From positions 1 through 55,442 of the forward strand of contig DASCQF010000080.1 in the NCBI GenBank assembly GCA_036012905.1: a DNA stretch of 55,442 nt, given 5' to 3'. The position numbers and the translations under genes are program-made. Position 1 is the stretch's first letter. Each line of letters opens with the position of its first letter. The notes under the pieces were generated by a model, which had not been told where the DNA came from, did no database searches, and saw only the letters and a program-made list of their open reading frames with translations. Source of the stretch: NP936 sp002726085. GTDB taxonomy: Bacteria; Acidobacteriota; Vicinamibacteria; Vicinamibacterales; UBA8438. Shown here piece by piece: positions 8,733-18,242 of this stretch.

Positions 8733-9527
8733 TCAAACCTCTTCGGCGAACGAGTCCCGTAGGCGGTCGAACAGTGCGTAGGCGACCAGGAGCAGTACAA
8801 CCGAACCAGCCCCGAGCGCCATCAACCACTTCCAGTGTCCGAACGGCCCGTCGAAGAACAAGATCTCCTGGTAGGAGATCGCGAGATGCGTGAACGGGTT
8901 CAGATCGAAGAACAACCTGTACTGCTGGACCTCTGGTTGAAAATGCGGGTAGATGATTGGCGTGCTGAAGAACCACAACGTCAGTAGGTTCGTCAGGATG
9001 TCCTTGATGTCCCGGAAGTGCACGGCCAGGGCAGACAGCAGGAGGGCCAGACCGGTCGTGAACAAGAACTGCACGAGAACGACCACCGGGAACCACAGAA
9101 GATCGAGCGGGTCCGGCATGATCTGGTAGTACACCAGGAACACGACCAAAATGACCAGACCGAGGGAGAAATGCACCATGTTCGCCAGCACGCTGACGAT
9201 GGGCAGCACCTCGGCCGGAAACATCACTTTCTTGATGAGATTCCCGCTGCTGATCAGTACGTTGGCCGATTCGCTGAGCGCCGATGAGAACCAGGTCCAT
9301 GGCAGGATGCCGCAGAACATGAACACCGCATACGGCTGCACGCCTTCGGCCCGATTCCGAAGAACCGTACTGAAGACGAAGGTGTAGACCAGGAGCAGGA
9401 GCAGCGGGTTGACGAAAGACCAGAAGAATCCGAGCACCGACCCGCGATAGCGGGCCTTCAACTCGCGCGCGACGAGGGTCTGGATGAGGCCCCGGTAGCG
9501 GAACAGCTGCCGCAGGTTAGCCAGCAT
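8733..9527 (-). CDS. ABC-2 polysaccharide export permease (Wzm-like)
   Basis: A 264-residue inner-membrane permease of the ABC-2 family. The N-terminus carries the family signature: a short amphipathic start, then L-V-A-R-E-L-K-A-R-Y-R-G-S-V-L-G and W-S-F-V-N-P. Six membrane spans follow, with a conserved region F-R-D-I-K-D-I-L-T-N-L-L between spans and a W-F-F-S-T-P-I-I-Y-P segment. It pairs with the Wzt-like ATPase seven bases downstream to move a lipid-linked glycan across the inner membrane. Its start overlaps the end of the PP2C phosphatase gene by 11 bases, which suggests translational coupling. Usual length for the family. Confidence 0.92.
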   Translation of the reverse strand: MLANLRQLFRYRGLIQTLVARELKARYRGSVLGFFWSFVNPLLLLLVYTFVFSTVLRNRAEGVQPYAVFMFCGILPWTWFSSALSESANVLISSGNLIKKVMFPAEVLPIVSVLANMVHFSLGLVILVVFLVYYQIMPDPLDLLWFPVVVLVQFLFTTGLALLLSALAVHFRDIKDILTNLLTLWFFSTPIIYPHFQPEVQQYRLFFDLNPFTHLAISYQEILFFDGPFGHWKWLMALGAGSVVLLLVAYALFDRLRDSFAEEV

Positions 9528-10284
9528 CGACTTCGAGCACGACTGCCGTCACGTTGTCGGGGCCGCCCCCATCGTTCGCTCCCTGGATCAACGCTTGACA
9601 CAGGGCGTTGAGGTCTCCGTCACGCCCCAGCACGTCGCTGATCTGGTCGTCGTTGAGCACTGTGAAGACACCGTCCGAACACAGCAGGAGACGGTCGCCA
9701 GGCTTCAACTGCACCTCCTGGGTGTCCACCTCGAGCTCTTCGGTCCCCGAGAGCGCCCGGGTCACGATGTTGCGCCAGGGGTGCTGACGCGCCGCCGACT
9801 CGCTCAATACGCCAACGCGAATCTGCTCCTCCACCCAGGAGTGGTCCCGCGTCAACCGTTCGAGCTGCCCGTCTCGCATCCGATAGGCCCGGCTGTCGCC
9901 GACATGGGCCAGCGTGGCAGCCAGGCCGTCGATCAGCACCGCCACCGCCGTCGTGGCCATCCCTTTGAGCTCGCTCGCCGAGGCGATCTGCGAAGCAAGC
10001 TGCCGGTTCCCCATCCGGAACCCAGCGCGTAGACGGTTCGCGTTCACGCTCTGCTCGGGATCGAACGGAATGGGCCAGGTCTGATCAGCCGACATCGCCA
10101 CCGTCGCCTCAACGAACGCCACGATACCTTCGACCGCTGCCTGCGAGGCGACTTCACCGGCCGCGTGCCCCCCCATACCGTCGGCCACAACGAACAAACC
10201 CAGATCTTCGCGCACCGAGAACCTGTCCTCGTTGGTCGACCGCCGCAGGCCGGTATCGGTAGCCGAAGCAGAGGAGACGCCCAT
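9517..10284 (-). CDS. PP2C-family serine/threonine phosphatase
   Basis: A metal-dependent protein phosphatase of the bacterial PrpC/Stp group, 255 residues, cytoplasmic, single domain. The metal- and phosphate-binding motifs are all visible: R-R-S-T-N-E-D (14-20), A-D-G-M-G-G-H (34-40), G-D-S-R-A-Y-R, C-S-D-G and G-G-P-D-N-V near the C-terminus. Such enzymes usually oppose a Hanks-type kinase, but no kinase gene is in this window, so the substrates are unknown. The gene overlaps the exporter permease by 11 bases, tying it to that operon. Control of glycan export by phosphorylation is possible but only inferred. Confidence 0.94.
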   Translation of the reverse strand: MGVSSASATDTGLRRSTNEDRFSVREDLGLFVVADGMGGHAAGEVASQAAVEGIVAFVEATVAMSADQTWPIPFDPEQSVNANRLRAGFRMGNRQLASQIASASELKGMATTAVAVLIDGLAATLAHVGDSRAYRMRDGQLERLTRDHSWVEEQIRVGVLSESAARQHPWRNIVTRALSGTEELEVDTQEVQLKPGDRLLLCSDGVFTVLNDDQISDVLGRDGDLNALCQALIQGANDGGGPDNVTAVVLEVDAG

Positions 10285-10332
10285 GGGCTCGTGTCACTCT
10301 CGCGCGGTCACGGGAGGAGTCCCCGCACCGGA

Positions 10333-10755
10333 TTATCCCCGGGTTCTGGCCCTCGACGCGACCTGCAGCCTGATTAAGGACTTGAGCATCGCCAGACGGG
10401 CGCGCTCGAAGTCCATGTCCGACATCGGTCGCACGAGCCGATCTTGTGCCCGTTTCTCGGCGGTCTCGGCACGCGTGACGTCGATCTCCTCGGCCGACTC
10501 GGCGATCTGCGCCAGTATCGTGACGCGGTCGGGGAGCACCTCGGCAAACCCGAACGACACGGCCACGAAACAGGTCTCCTGACCGATGCGATACCAGAGC
10601 TCGCCAACCTGCAACGTGGCCAGCAACGGGGTGTGGCCCGGCAGCACGCCGAACGATCCGTCGGCGCCGGGGACCTGCGCTTCGTCGACCTGCACACTCA
10701 CGACCGAGCGTTCGGGGGTCACGATCTCCAGCGTCAGATGCTCCGGTAGAGGCAT
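10333..10755 (-). CDS. atpC: ATP synthase epsilon subunit
   Basis: The regulatory epsilon subunit of F1, 140 residues. The N-terminal beta-sandwich is clear: M-P-L-P-E-H-L-T-L-E-I-V-T-P-E-R at the start, then G-S-F-G-V-L-P-G-H-T-P-L-L-A. A helical hairpin closes the protein (A-E-T-A-E-K-R-A-Q-D-R-L). The start at 10755 is preferred over an ATG at 10797, because the family N-terminus begins there and the longer form only adds a basic leader. It is the last gene of atpHAGDC. Unusually, a gap of about 115 bases carrying heptad repeat copy 3 separates it from atpD. Confidence 0.95.
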   Translation of the reverse strand: MPLPEHLTLEIVTPERSVVSVQVDEAQVPGADGSFGVLPGHTPLLATLQVGELWYRIGQETCFVAVSFGFAEVLPDRVTILAQIAESAEEIDVTRAETAEKRAQDRLVRPMSDMDFERARLAMLKSLIRLQVASRARTRG

Positions 10756-10810
10756 GGGTGCACTCAGTGCTCGTCGGCTTCGGGCCTCAACGGTCAAGAT
10801 GAAGCCGGCG

Positions 10811-10856
10811 AAGCCCTCCGGCTTCTCCCGACTCCTGACTTCTGACTCCTGACTTC
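10811..10856. repeat. Heptad repeat array, copy 3
   Basis: Five 7-base units in the opposite orientation to copy 2, reading on the plus strand CTTCTCC, CGACTCC, TGACTTC, TGACTCC, TGACTTC (10822-10856). They are preceded by AAGCCCTCCGG (10811-10821), the reverse complement of the copy-2 flank. The array lies between atpD and atpC inside the ATP synthase operon. Confidence 0.85.
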
Positions 10857-10869
10857 TCCGGGGTCATGG

Positions 10870-12327
<1,458 letters not shown>

Positions 12328-12338
12328 TCTCTGAGCGT

Positions 12339-12363
12339 CCTTCTACCTTCTACCTTTTGACTT
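12339..12363. repeat. Heptad repeat array, degenerate copy 4
   Basis: A short, diverged 7-base array in the atpG-atpD gap: CCTTCTA, CCTTCTA, CCTTTTG, ACTT. The period is kept but the units differ from copies 2 and 3. It matches the TACCTTC variant unit seen in the gyrB-gyrA gap. Confidence 0.6.
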
Positions 12364-12378
12364 ATTCGAGCACTCGCC

Positions 12379-13251
12379 CTACAGTGCCTCGGCGCCCGAG
12401 ACCACTTCGATGATTTCCCGGGTGATCGTCGCCTGCCGCACCTTGTTCATGTACAGGGTCAAGTCCTCGATCATATCCGTCGCGTTGTTGCTCGCCGCGT
12501 CCATCGCCGTCAACCGGGCGGCGTGCTCGGCCGCGGCCGACTCGAGCAGTGCGCGGTAGAACTGGATTTCCACGTGACGTGGAATCAACGTGTCGAAGAT
12601 GGCGGCTGGACCGGGCTCGTACAGATACTCAGGCAACAGCTCGTCTTGGTCCGCGGTGCCGTCGAGCGGTCTGATCGGCAGTACCTGGTCGACCACGACC
12701 CGCTGCTGCATGACGCTCTTGAACTCGTTGTAGACGAGCTGCACGGAATCGACCTCGTTCTCGGTGAACGCTTCGATCGCGGCACGAGCGATCGCCTGCG
12801 CGTGGCTGTACTTCAGCTGGGTAAAGATGTTGACCAGCTCGAACCGAACGTCGAAGCCCCTCTTGCCGAAGAAGTCCCGGCCCTTGCGGCCGACCAGACC
12901 GAGCGACACCTGGCGCTGAACGGCATTGGTGATGACCCCGCCCGCTTCCTTGATGATGTTCGTATTGAACCCACCGCACAGCCCTTTGTCGGCGGTGACC
13001 ACGACTAACAGGATCGGGCGCTCGGGTCCGTCCAGCGCGCGCCGGGCCAACAGAGGATGCGCCGAGGTGTCGACCTGCGCCGCCAAGCCGCTGAGCACAC
13101 GATGCATCTGCTGTGCGAACGGTCGGGCGCCCAGAATCCGGTCCTGCGCCTTGCGGAGCCGGGACGCGGCGATCGCTTTCATCGCCTTGGTGATCTGCTG
13201 CGTCGACTTGACCGCGCGGATGCGTCTACGAAGGTCGAGAAGAGAAGGCAC
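12379..13251 (-). CDS. atpG: ATP synthase gamma subunit
   Basis: The rotor shaft of F1 ATP synthase, 290 residues. The N-terminal helix has the typical form L-L-D-L-R-R-R-I-R-A-V-K-S-T-Q-Q-I-T-K-A-M, and the C-terminal helix ends V-R-Q-A-T-I-T-R-E-I-I-E-V-V-S-G-A. The central Rossmann-like domain contains S-D/D-K-G-L-C-G-G-F-N-T-N. The two terminal helices form the coiled coil inside the alpha-beta ring. It lies between atpA and atpD as in most bacteria. Confidence 0.97.
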   Translation of the reverse strand: MPSLLDLRRRIRAVKSTQQITKAMKAIAASRLRKAQDRILGARPFAQQMHRVLSGLAAQVDTSAHPLLARRALDGPERPILLVVVTADKGLCGGFNTNIIKEAGGVITNAVQRQVSLGLVGRKGRDFFGKRGFDVRFELVNIFTQLKYSHAQAIARAAIEAFTENEVDSVQLVYNEFKSVMQQRVVVDQVLPIRPLDGTADQDELLPEYLYEPGPAAIFDTLIPRHVEIQFYRALLESAAAEHAARLTAMDAASNNATDMIEDLTLYMNKVRQATITREIIEVVSGAEAL

Positions 13252-13306
13252 TGAGGAACGTCTCTCTGAACTCTCTGGCTACAGGCTTCGGGCGCTCGGA
13301 ATACGC

Positions 13307-14836
13307 CTAGGCGGCTGCGGTCTTGCGTGCCGCCGTGAACTGTTCGGTGAACTCTTTCAGGACCGCTTCGATCCGCGCATTCAGGTCGTCGTCGATCTTC
13401 GCCCGCGCGGCGAGGTCGGTGAACAGCGAGGGCTCACGGCCCTCGACGAACTGATACAGCTCGGTCTCGTACTCGCGCGCTTGCTCCTCGGGAACGGGAT
13501 CGAGGAAGCCTTTGGTGCCGGCATAGACGATGAGCACCTGCTTCTCGACGGGCAGTGGCTCGTATTGCCCCTGCTTCAACACCTCGACCAGGCGCTTGCC
13601 GCGATTGAGCAGGTCCTGCGTCGACTTGTCGAGGTCGCTCGCAAACTGGGCAAACGCCGCGAGCTCGCGGAACTGTGCCAGATCGAGTCGCAGGGTGCCG
13701 GCCACCTGCCGCATCGCCTTCACCTGCGCCGACCCGCCGACCCGCGAGACCGAGTTGCCGACATTGATGGCCGGGCGGACGCCCTGATGGAAGAGGTCCG
13801 ACTCGAGAAAGATCTGCCCGTCGGTAATGGAGATGACGTTGGTCGGGATGTAGGCGGAGAGATCGCCGGCCTGGGTCTCGATAACCGGCAGGGCCGTCAA
13901 CGACCCGCCACCAAGCTCGTCACGCATCATCGCCGCGCGTTCGAGCAGACGCGAATGCAGATAGAAGACGTCGCCCGGATACGCCTCCCGGCCCGGCGGG
14001 CGACGCAGCAACAACGATATTTCCCGGTAGGCCTGGGCGTGCTTTGACAGGTCGTCGTAAATGCAGAGCGCGTGCTTCCCGTTGTCGCGAAAGTACTCGC
14101 CCATTGCGCAGGCGGCGTAGGGAGCGATGAAAAGGAGCGACGCCGGGTCCGACGCGGCGGCGGCGACGACGATGGAGAACTCCATCGCGCCGGCGTCTTC
14201 GAGGATCTTGACGACCTGCGCGATCGTCGATTGCTTCTGCCCGATCGCGTTGTAGATGCAGACGACGTCCTTGCCGCGCTGGTTGAGAATGGTGTCAATG
14301 GCGACCGCGGTCTTGCCGGTCTGTCGATCGCCGATGATCAGCTCCCGCTGTCCGCGGCCGATCGGCACCATGGTGTCGATCGCCTTCAACCCGGTCTGCA
14401 GCGGTTGCTTCACCCCCTGCCGGTCGACGACCCCGGGCGCGATCTTCTCGACCGCTGCCGTCTCGGTCGTCGCGATCGGCCCTTTGCCGTCTATCGGCTG
14501 ACCGAGGGGGTTGACCACCCGGCCCAGGAGCGCCTCACCGACCGGCACCGAGATGATCCGACCCGTGCGCTTGACTGTATCGCCTTCCTTGATCTCCCTG
14601 CTCTCGCCCAGTAGCACCACGCCGACCGCCTCCTCTTCGAGGTTCAGAGCGATGCCGAACACCCCGTGCGGAAACTCGAGCATCTCGGTCGCCATGACCC
14701 GCTCGATGCCATGGACCTGGGCGATGCCATCACCGACGGAGACGACGGTGCCGACCTCGGCCACATCGACGTCGATGGTGTAGTCGCCGATCTGGTCGCG
14801 AATAATCTTGGTGATCTCGTCCGCTTTGATCGTCAT
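13307..14836 (-). CDS. atpA: ATP synthase alpha subunit
   Basis: The non-catalytic nucleotide-binding alpha subunit of F1, 509 residues. The N-terminal segment (D-E-I-T-K-I-I-R-D-Q-I) contacts delta. The barrel contains V-G-D-G-I-A-Q-V-H-G-I. The P-loop GDRQTGKT lies near residue 170, followed by I-Y-N-A-I-G-Q-K-Q-S-T, and the visual arginine region is near S-V-S-R-V-G-G-S-A-Q. Length is standard. It follows atpH by 27 bases and precedes atpG by 55. Confidence 0.98.
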   Translation of the reverse strand: MTIKADEITKIIRDQIGDYTIDVDVAEVGTVVSVGDGIAQVHGIERVMATEMLEFPHGVFGIALNLEEEAVGVVLLGESREIKEGDTVKRTGRIISVPVGEALLGRVVNPLGQPIDGKGPIATTETAAVEKIAPGVVDRQGVKQPLQTGLKAIDTMVPIGRGQRELIIGDRQTGKTAVAIDTILNQRGKDVVCIYNAIGQKQSTIAQVVKILEDAGAMEFSIVVAAAASDPASLLFIAPYAACAMGEYFRDNGKHALCIYDDLSKHAQAYREISLLLRRPPGREAYPGDVFYLHSRLLERAAMMRDELGGGSLTALPVIETQAGDLSAYIPTNVISITDGQIFLESDLFHQGVRPAINVGNSVSRVGGSAQVKAMRQVAGTLRLDLAQFRELAAFAQFASDLDKSTQDLLNRGKRLVEVLKQGQYEPLPVEKQVLIVYAGTKGFLDPVPEEQAREYETELYQFVEGREPSLFTDLAARAKIDDDLNARIEAVLKEFTEQFTAARKTAAA

Positions 14837-14863
14837 TGCAACAAGCTCTCGTCCTGGGTTGGT

Positions 14864-15409
14864 CTAGCGCTCCAGCAGGTTGTCCCGTATCCGCTCGAGA
14901 TGACGCGCGACGCTGCCGTCATAGACTGTGGTGCCAAGTCGGGCCACGACGCCGCCGAGTATCTCCGGGTCGACGTCTGTAGTCATCGTCACCTCGCGTC
15001 TGCTGGCCTGGGCCAGGCTGCGTTCGATCGCCGCGGCCCGCTCCGGGGTCAACGGCCAAGCGGTCGTGACCTGCGCTTCAACGACACCCAGGTGGTCGAG
15101 CAGTCGCGCGCGGTACGACCGCAGGACCTCCGGGAGAAGACCCAGGCGATCGCGCGTGGCCATCAGCCTGAGGAGCTTCGCAACCGGCGGGATAAGGTCG
15201 GCGAAACTACCTAGCAGGGCGTTGACAATGGCTAGCTTGCGGGACGTCGGAATCGCTGGATTGAGCAGCACGCGGTTCAGAGTCTCGTGGCCATGGATGA
15301 GATCGGCGAACCGAGCGAGGTCGGCCTCGACCTGTCTGAGGTCTCGGTCCTTCACGCTGACATCGAAGAGCGCGCGGGCGTAGCGCGCAGCGGCCGTGCG
15401 ATTCGTCAT
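14864..15409 (-). CDS. atpH: ATP synthase delta subunit
   Basis: The delta subunit links F1 to the peripheral stalk; 181 residues. The N-terminal helical bundle begins A-A-A-R-Y-A-R-A-L-F-D-V, and the C-terminal domain has D-P-E-I-L-G-G-V-V-A-R-L-G-T-T-V-Y-D-G-S-V, both hallmarks of the family. It is the first gene of the F1 set. In many bacteria atpB, atpE and atpF come directly upstream, but here the next gene upstream is parB after a 179-base gap, so the Fo and stalk genes must be elsewhere. The gap carries one weak heptad-like motif (about 15464-15478) and nothing else I recognise. Confidence 0.95.
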   Translation of the reverse strand: MTNRTAAARYARALFDVSVKDRDLRQVEADLARFADLIHGHETLNRVLLNPAIPTSRKLAIVNALLGSFADLIPPVAKLLRLMATRDRLGLLPEVLRSYRARLLDHLGVVEAQVTTAWPLTPERAAAIERSLAQASRREVTMTTDVDPEILGGVVARLGTTVYDGSVARHLERIRDNLLER

Positions 15410-15588
15410 TTCTTCACAGGGTCCGGGTGGCCGGTCGAGTGCCTCGAGTCGGAAAGTCCCGAGCTTCTGACTCCTGGCGCTCGTGACGGCGGAACGCGGG
15501 GATTCGAAATCTGCGCTCCGCCCGAGCGGGCCAAAACATCAAATCATACCACCTGGCAGGGAGCGCCAGCAAGCGCGGGCGTGTCACG

Positions 15589-16449
15589 TCAGGTCGCCGT
15601 CAGGTGTTCGAAAAGTCGCTGCAGCTCGCTCTCGGACGAGAAGGCGATTTCGATTCGACCTTTCCCACCCTTGCGTACGATTCGAACCCTCGTCCCGAGG
15701 GCGACATGCAGTCGTTCCTGCGCCGCCTGGGTGTGAACATCGACCCCGGGGGAGGGGCCCGCAGGGCCTCGTGGAGCCGGTTGGCCGAGTGTCTTGACGA
15801 GCGCTTCGGTCTCCCTGACGGAGAGACCGCGCGCCACGACGTCGCGAGCCGCGCGACGCTGGGCCGAAGACTCGGTGAGTCCGAGTAGGGCGCGCGCGTG
15901 TCCCATGGCCAGCCCGCCGGCCGCCACTTCGGCCTGCACTTCCGATGGCAGGGCGAGCAGGCGGACGTAGTTGGCAACCGTAGCGCGATCCTTTCCAACG
16001 ACGGCAGCCACTGCTTCCTGGGTTTGCCGATACTCATCGATGAGGCGTCGATACGCTTCCGCCTCCTCGATCGGGTTCAGGTTCTCGCGTTGCAGGTTCT
16101 CAATCAGCGCGATTTCCAGCAGTTTCCCGTCCGGTACATCTCGCACGACCACCGGGACACGGAGCAAGCCGGCTTGCTGCGCGGCGCGCCAGCGACGCTC
16201 ACCGGCGACGATCTCGAAGGTGTCGGCATCGAGCTGGCGGACGACGATCGGCTGGATGACCCCGCTGCTCTGAATCGATCGGGACAGCTCCGCCAACTTG
16301 GGCTCGTCCATCACGGTGCGCGGCTGGAACCGATTAGGGGTCAGCCGGTCGAGGTCTACCTCGGTGGTGCGCTCCCGCGCTTGCGGGGGCGGCGTCTCCG
16401 GGATCAGGGCGCTCAGTCCTCTGCCCAATGCCTGTCGTGTCTTCGCCAT
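15589..16449 (-). CDS. parB: Chromosome partitioning protein ParB/Spo0J
   Basis: The centromere-binding CTPase of chromosome segregation, 286 residues. The N-terminus holds the ParA-stimulating motif G-L-S-A-L-I-P (11-17). The ParB/sulfiredoxin-like CTPase domain has GERRWRA at 83-89 and E-N-L-Q-R-E-N-L-N-P-I-E-E-A near 118-131. A helix-turn-helix follows (about 140-200, G-K-D-R-A-T-V-A-N-Y-V-R-L-L), and the C-terminal dimer domain begins after a short variable linker. It would load at the parS site at 17390-17405 and slide on DNA. It lies 35 bases downstream of parA. Confidence 0.97.
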   Translation of the reverse strand: MAKTRQALGRGLSALIPETPPPQARERTTEVDLDRLTPNRFQPRTVMDEPKLAELSRSIQSSGVIQPIVVRQLDADTFEIVAGERRWRAAQQAGLLRVPVVVRDVPDGKLLEIALIENLQRENLNPIEEAEAYRRLIDEYRQTQEAVAAVVGKDRATVANYVRLLALPSEVQAEVAAGGLAMGHARALLGLTESSAQRRAARDVVARGLSVRETEALVKTLGQPAPRGPAGPSPGVDVHTQAAQERLHVALGTRVRIVRKGGKGRIEIAFSSESELQRLFEHLTAT

Positions 16450-16484
16450 TTGGCTGCTCCTGCCTGGTGTGCGGGCTCGGAAGG

Positions 16485-17279
16485 TCAGAGGATGTTGTCC
16501 GGCATACGCATGCTGTCTTCCAGCATCTCGCGAGCAAGCGCCACGTACGCTTCTGCTCCCGTGGACCGAACATCGTAGAGAATCGCCGGCAGTCCGTGAC
16601 TGGGCGCCTCCCCGAGTCGAACGTTACGCGGAATCGTGGTTGCGTAGACCTTCTCTTTGAAGTGCTGCCGCACCTCCATCGCTACTTGCTGACCAAGTCG
16701 CGTCCGGGTGTCGGCCATGGTCAACAGCACGCCTTCGATCTCGAGCTCGGGGTTGAGACCGGCCTGGACTCGACCCATCGTTGCCATCAGCTCTGCCAGC
16801 CCCTCGAGGGCAAAATACTCGCAGTTGAGTGGAATCAGTACCGCGTCGGCCGCGACGAGGGCATTGAGCGTCAGCAGGCCAAGCGACGGCGGGGTATCGA
16901 CAAAGATGTAGTCGTAGCGGGAGCGCGCCTGCCGGAGCAGCGGGCGAAGGCGGCTTTCCCGATTGGGAAGGCTGACGAGCTCCACTTCGGCACCCGTCAG
17001 GTGCCGATCGGCTGGGATAAGGTGGAGACCGGTCACGCCGGTGGCCAGCTCGAAGTCCGTGGGGTCCGACTCCTCGTCGGTCGTCAACGCCTCATAGATT
17101 GTTCGGCGAGTCGATGCGGTCTCCGTCAAACCGAGGCCGCTTGTGAGGTTGGACTGGGGGTCGAGATCGACGAGCAACACGGTGCGTTCGCCAATTGCCA
17201 ATGAGGCCGCCAGATTGATCGCCGTAGTTGTCTTGCCGACACCGCCCTTTTGGTTTGCGACAGCAATTATTCTACCCAT
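16485..17279 (-). CDS. parA: Chromosome partitioning ATPase ParA/Soj
   Basis: A deviant-Walker ATPase that drives origin segregation with ParB, 264 residues. The P-loop with signature lysine is K-G-G-V-G-K-T-T at 11-18, Walker A' is V-L-L-V-D-L-D-P-Q-S-N, and Walker B is Y-I-F-V-D-T-P-P-S-L-G. There is no N-terminal helix-turn-helix, so it is the chromosomal rather than the large plasmid type. The parS site lies 110 bases upstream of its start, in what is probably its leader or promoter region, so ParB loading could affect its expression. Confidence 0.97.
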   Translation of the reverse strand: MGRIIAVANQKGGVGKTTTAINLAASLAIGERTVLLVDLDPQSNLTSGLGLTETASTRRTIYEALTTDEESDPTDFELATGVTGLHLIPADRHLTGAEVELVSLPNRESRLRPLLRQARSRYDYIFVDTPPSLGLLTLNALVAADAVLIPLNCEYFALEGLAELMATMGRVQAGLNPELEIEGVLLTMADTRTRLGQQVAMEVRQHFKEKVYATTIPRNVRLGEAPSHGLPAILYDVRSTGAEAYVALAREMLEDSMRMPDNIL

Positions 17280-17384
17280 ATTATGTCATTAAGGGTATTA
17301 AGTTGGTTTTATGACCTAACTCTGCTTCTCCGGACGTCTGCTCCTATCGTATCCTTTGCTGGGTCAGATCGCAAGGCTAGACCT

Positions 17385-17867
17385 TTATATGTTCCACGTG
17401 GAACATACCCTGCCAGTTGCTGTACGGGCTAAAGCCTCGCGCTCCCGGCTTCCGAAGAGATTCCTGCTCGAGTCACCAAGCGATTGTATCTCAACGCGCT
17501 CCCCAGGATGAGACCGCCTCGGAATGCGCCACTCTTCATCCGCAAACCGCGCCAGTATCTCCCTCCCCGATCCGTCGACTCGCTCCGACAGCAGATTCCT
17601 GTCCCCACTCAACTCGAATGCTCCAAACCGGCAGCAGTCATTAGCCGAGACGAACTGAACCTTCCCAAAGCGCTTCGCCTCAGAACGTATCCTCAGAACA
17701 GGCCTGCGACGCCACGCCGTGATCGGCACCGCGAGCTTAAGCCTACACCAAACCCCACAAGTGCCCCAGCTACAGCCCTGCCCACCCATCAAAGCCTGAC
17801 CCAAACGCCGGCAACTCGCCAAACACCCCTGCCGCCGTCCGAATGCAGGGTTTGGCTCGGACGGCAA
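17385..17867 (-). CDS. Doubtful hypothetical ORF across parS
   Basis: An open frame of up to 160 residues in the gene-poor stretch between rsmG and parA, with no recognised family. The first 60 residues look like translated non-coding sequence (rich in C, G, W). The last 100 or so look more protein-like, with alternating hydrophobic and charged residues and a segment R-E-I-L-A-R-F-A-D-E-E-W ending P-G-E-R-V-E-I. That could recall a small C-terminal beta domain, but the resemblance is weak. The final six codons are encoded by the parS palindrome. A gene remnant is as likely as a gene. Confidence 0.25.
   Translation of the reverse strand: MPSEPNPAFGRRQGCLASCRRLGQALMGGQGCSWGTCGVWCRLKLAVPITAWRRRPVLRIRSEAKRFGKVQFVSANDCCRFGAFELSGDRNLLSERVDGSGREILARFADEEWRIPRRSHPGERVEIQSLGDSSRNLFGSREREALARTATGRVCSTWNI
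17390..17405. other. parS centromere site
   Basis: A perfect 16-base palindrome, TGTTCCACGTGGAACA, matching the widely conserved bacterial chromosomal parS consensus; the symmetry extends one more base pair on each side (17389-17406). It lies 110 bases upstream of parA and about 8.7 kb from dnaA, where a ParB loading site is expected. It is the only copy I find by eye in the window. Confidence 0.95.
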
Positions 17868-18242
17868 CTCGCACTCGAACTGTTCAGTTCTCCCCAGAAC
17901 CCATCGTCCATAAAATCGAACGCATCAGGAGCAAGTACAGCAGCCTTGAACCGCTCGTTCTGGATCAGGACATGTCCTCCGATGAGCTATCCCCCCAAGC
18001 CTGGTGTACGCACGACGGGTGCCTCCCCAGTAAACAATTTTCAAATCACCAGCCCGCAGGCCTCGGCCAAATCTCCGTCACCTGCGACCTGCTGTGCCGA
18101 GCCGGCCAACCAAGCCCAGATAATCCAGTCACACAAGACTACCTCGAGCTGCCTCTGAGCCGCATTCCACACCGTCCGTATCGCGCCCGAGGCCAAACGT
18201 ATCGAACAGATCTGGCGTCGCGTGCTTCGTGTTTTCTTCGTC

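Larger units (their letters stand above)
17280..18242. other. Gene-poor stretch between parA and rsmG
   Basis: In many genomes rsmG and parA are nearly adjacent; here 963 bases separate them. The stretch holds parS, the doubtful ORF above, and a 9-base inverted repeat (17834-17842 with 17857-17865, 14-base loop). It also holds a start-less minus-strand frame at 17789-17986. The composition looks less GC-rich than the flanking genes, and the plus strand is markedly C-rich. I see no RNA gene. Decayed coding sequence is a reasonable reading. Confidence 0.6.

Noticed and set aside
12568..12584. parS-like TTCCACGTGACGTGGAA in atpG
   Set aside because: It has an odd centre base and only partial match to the parS consensus, and it lies in a conserved coding segment of atpG.
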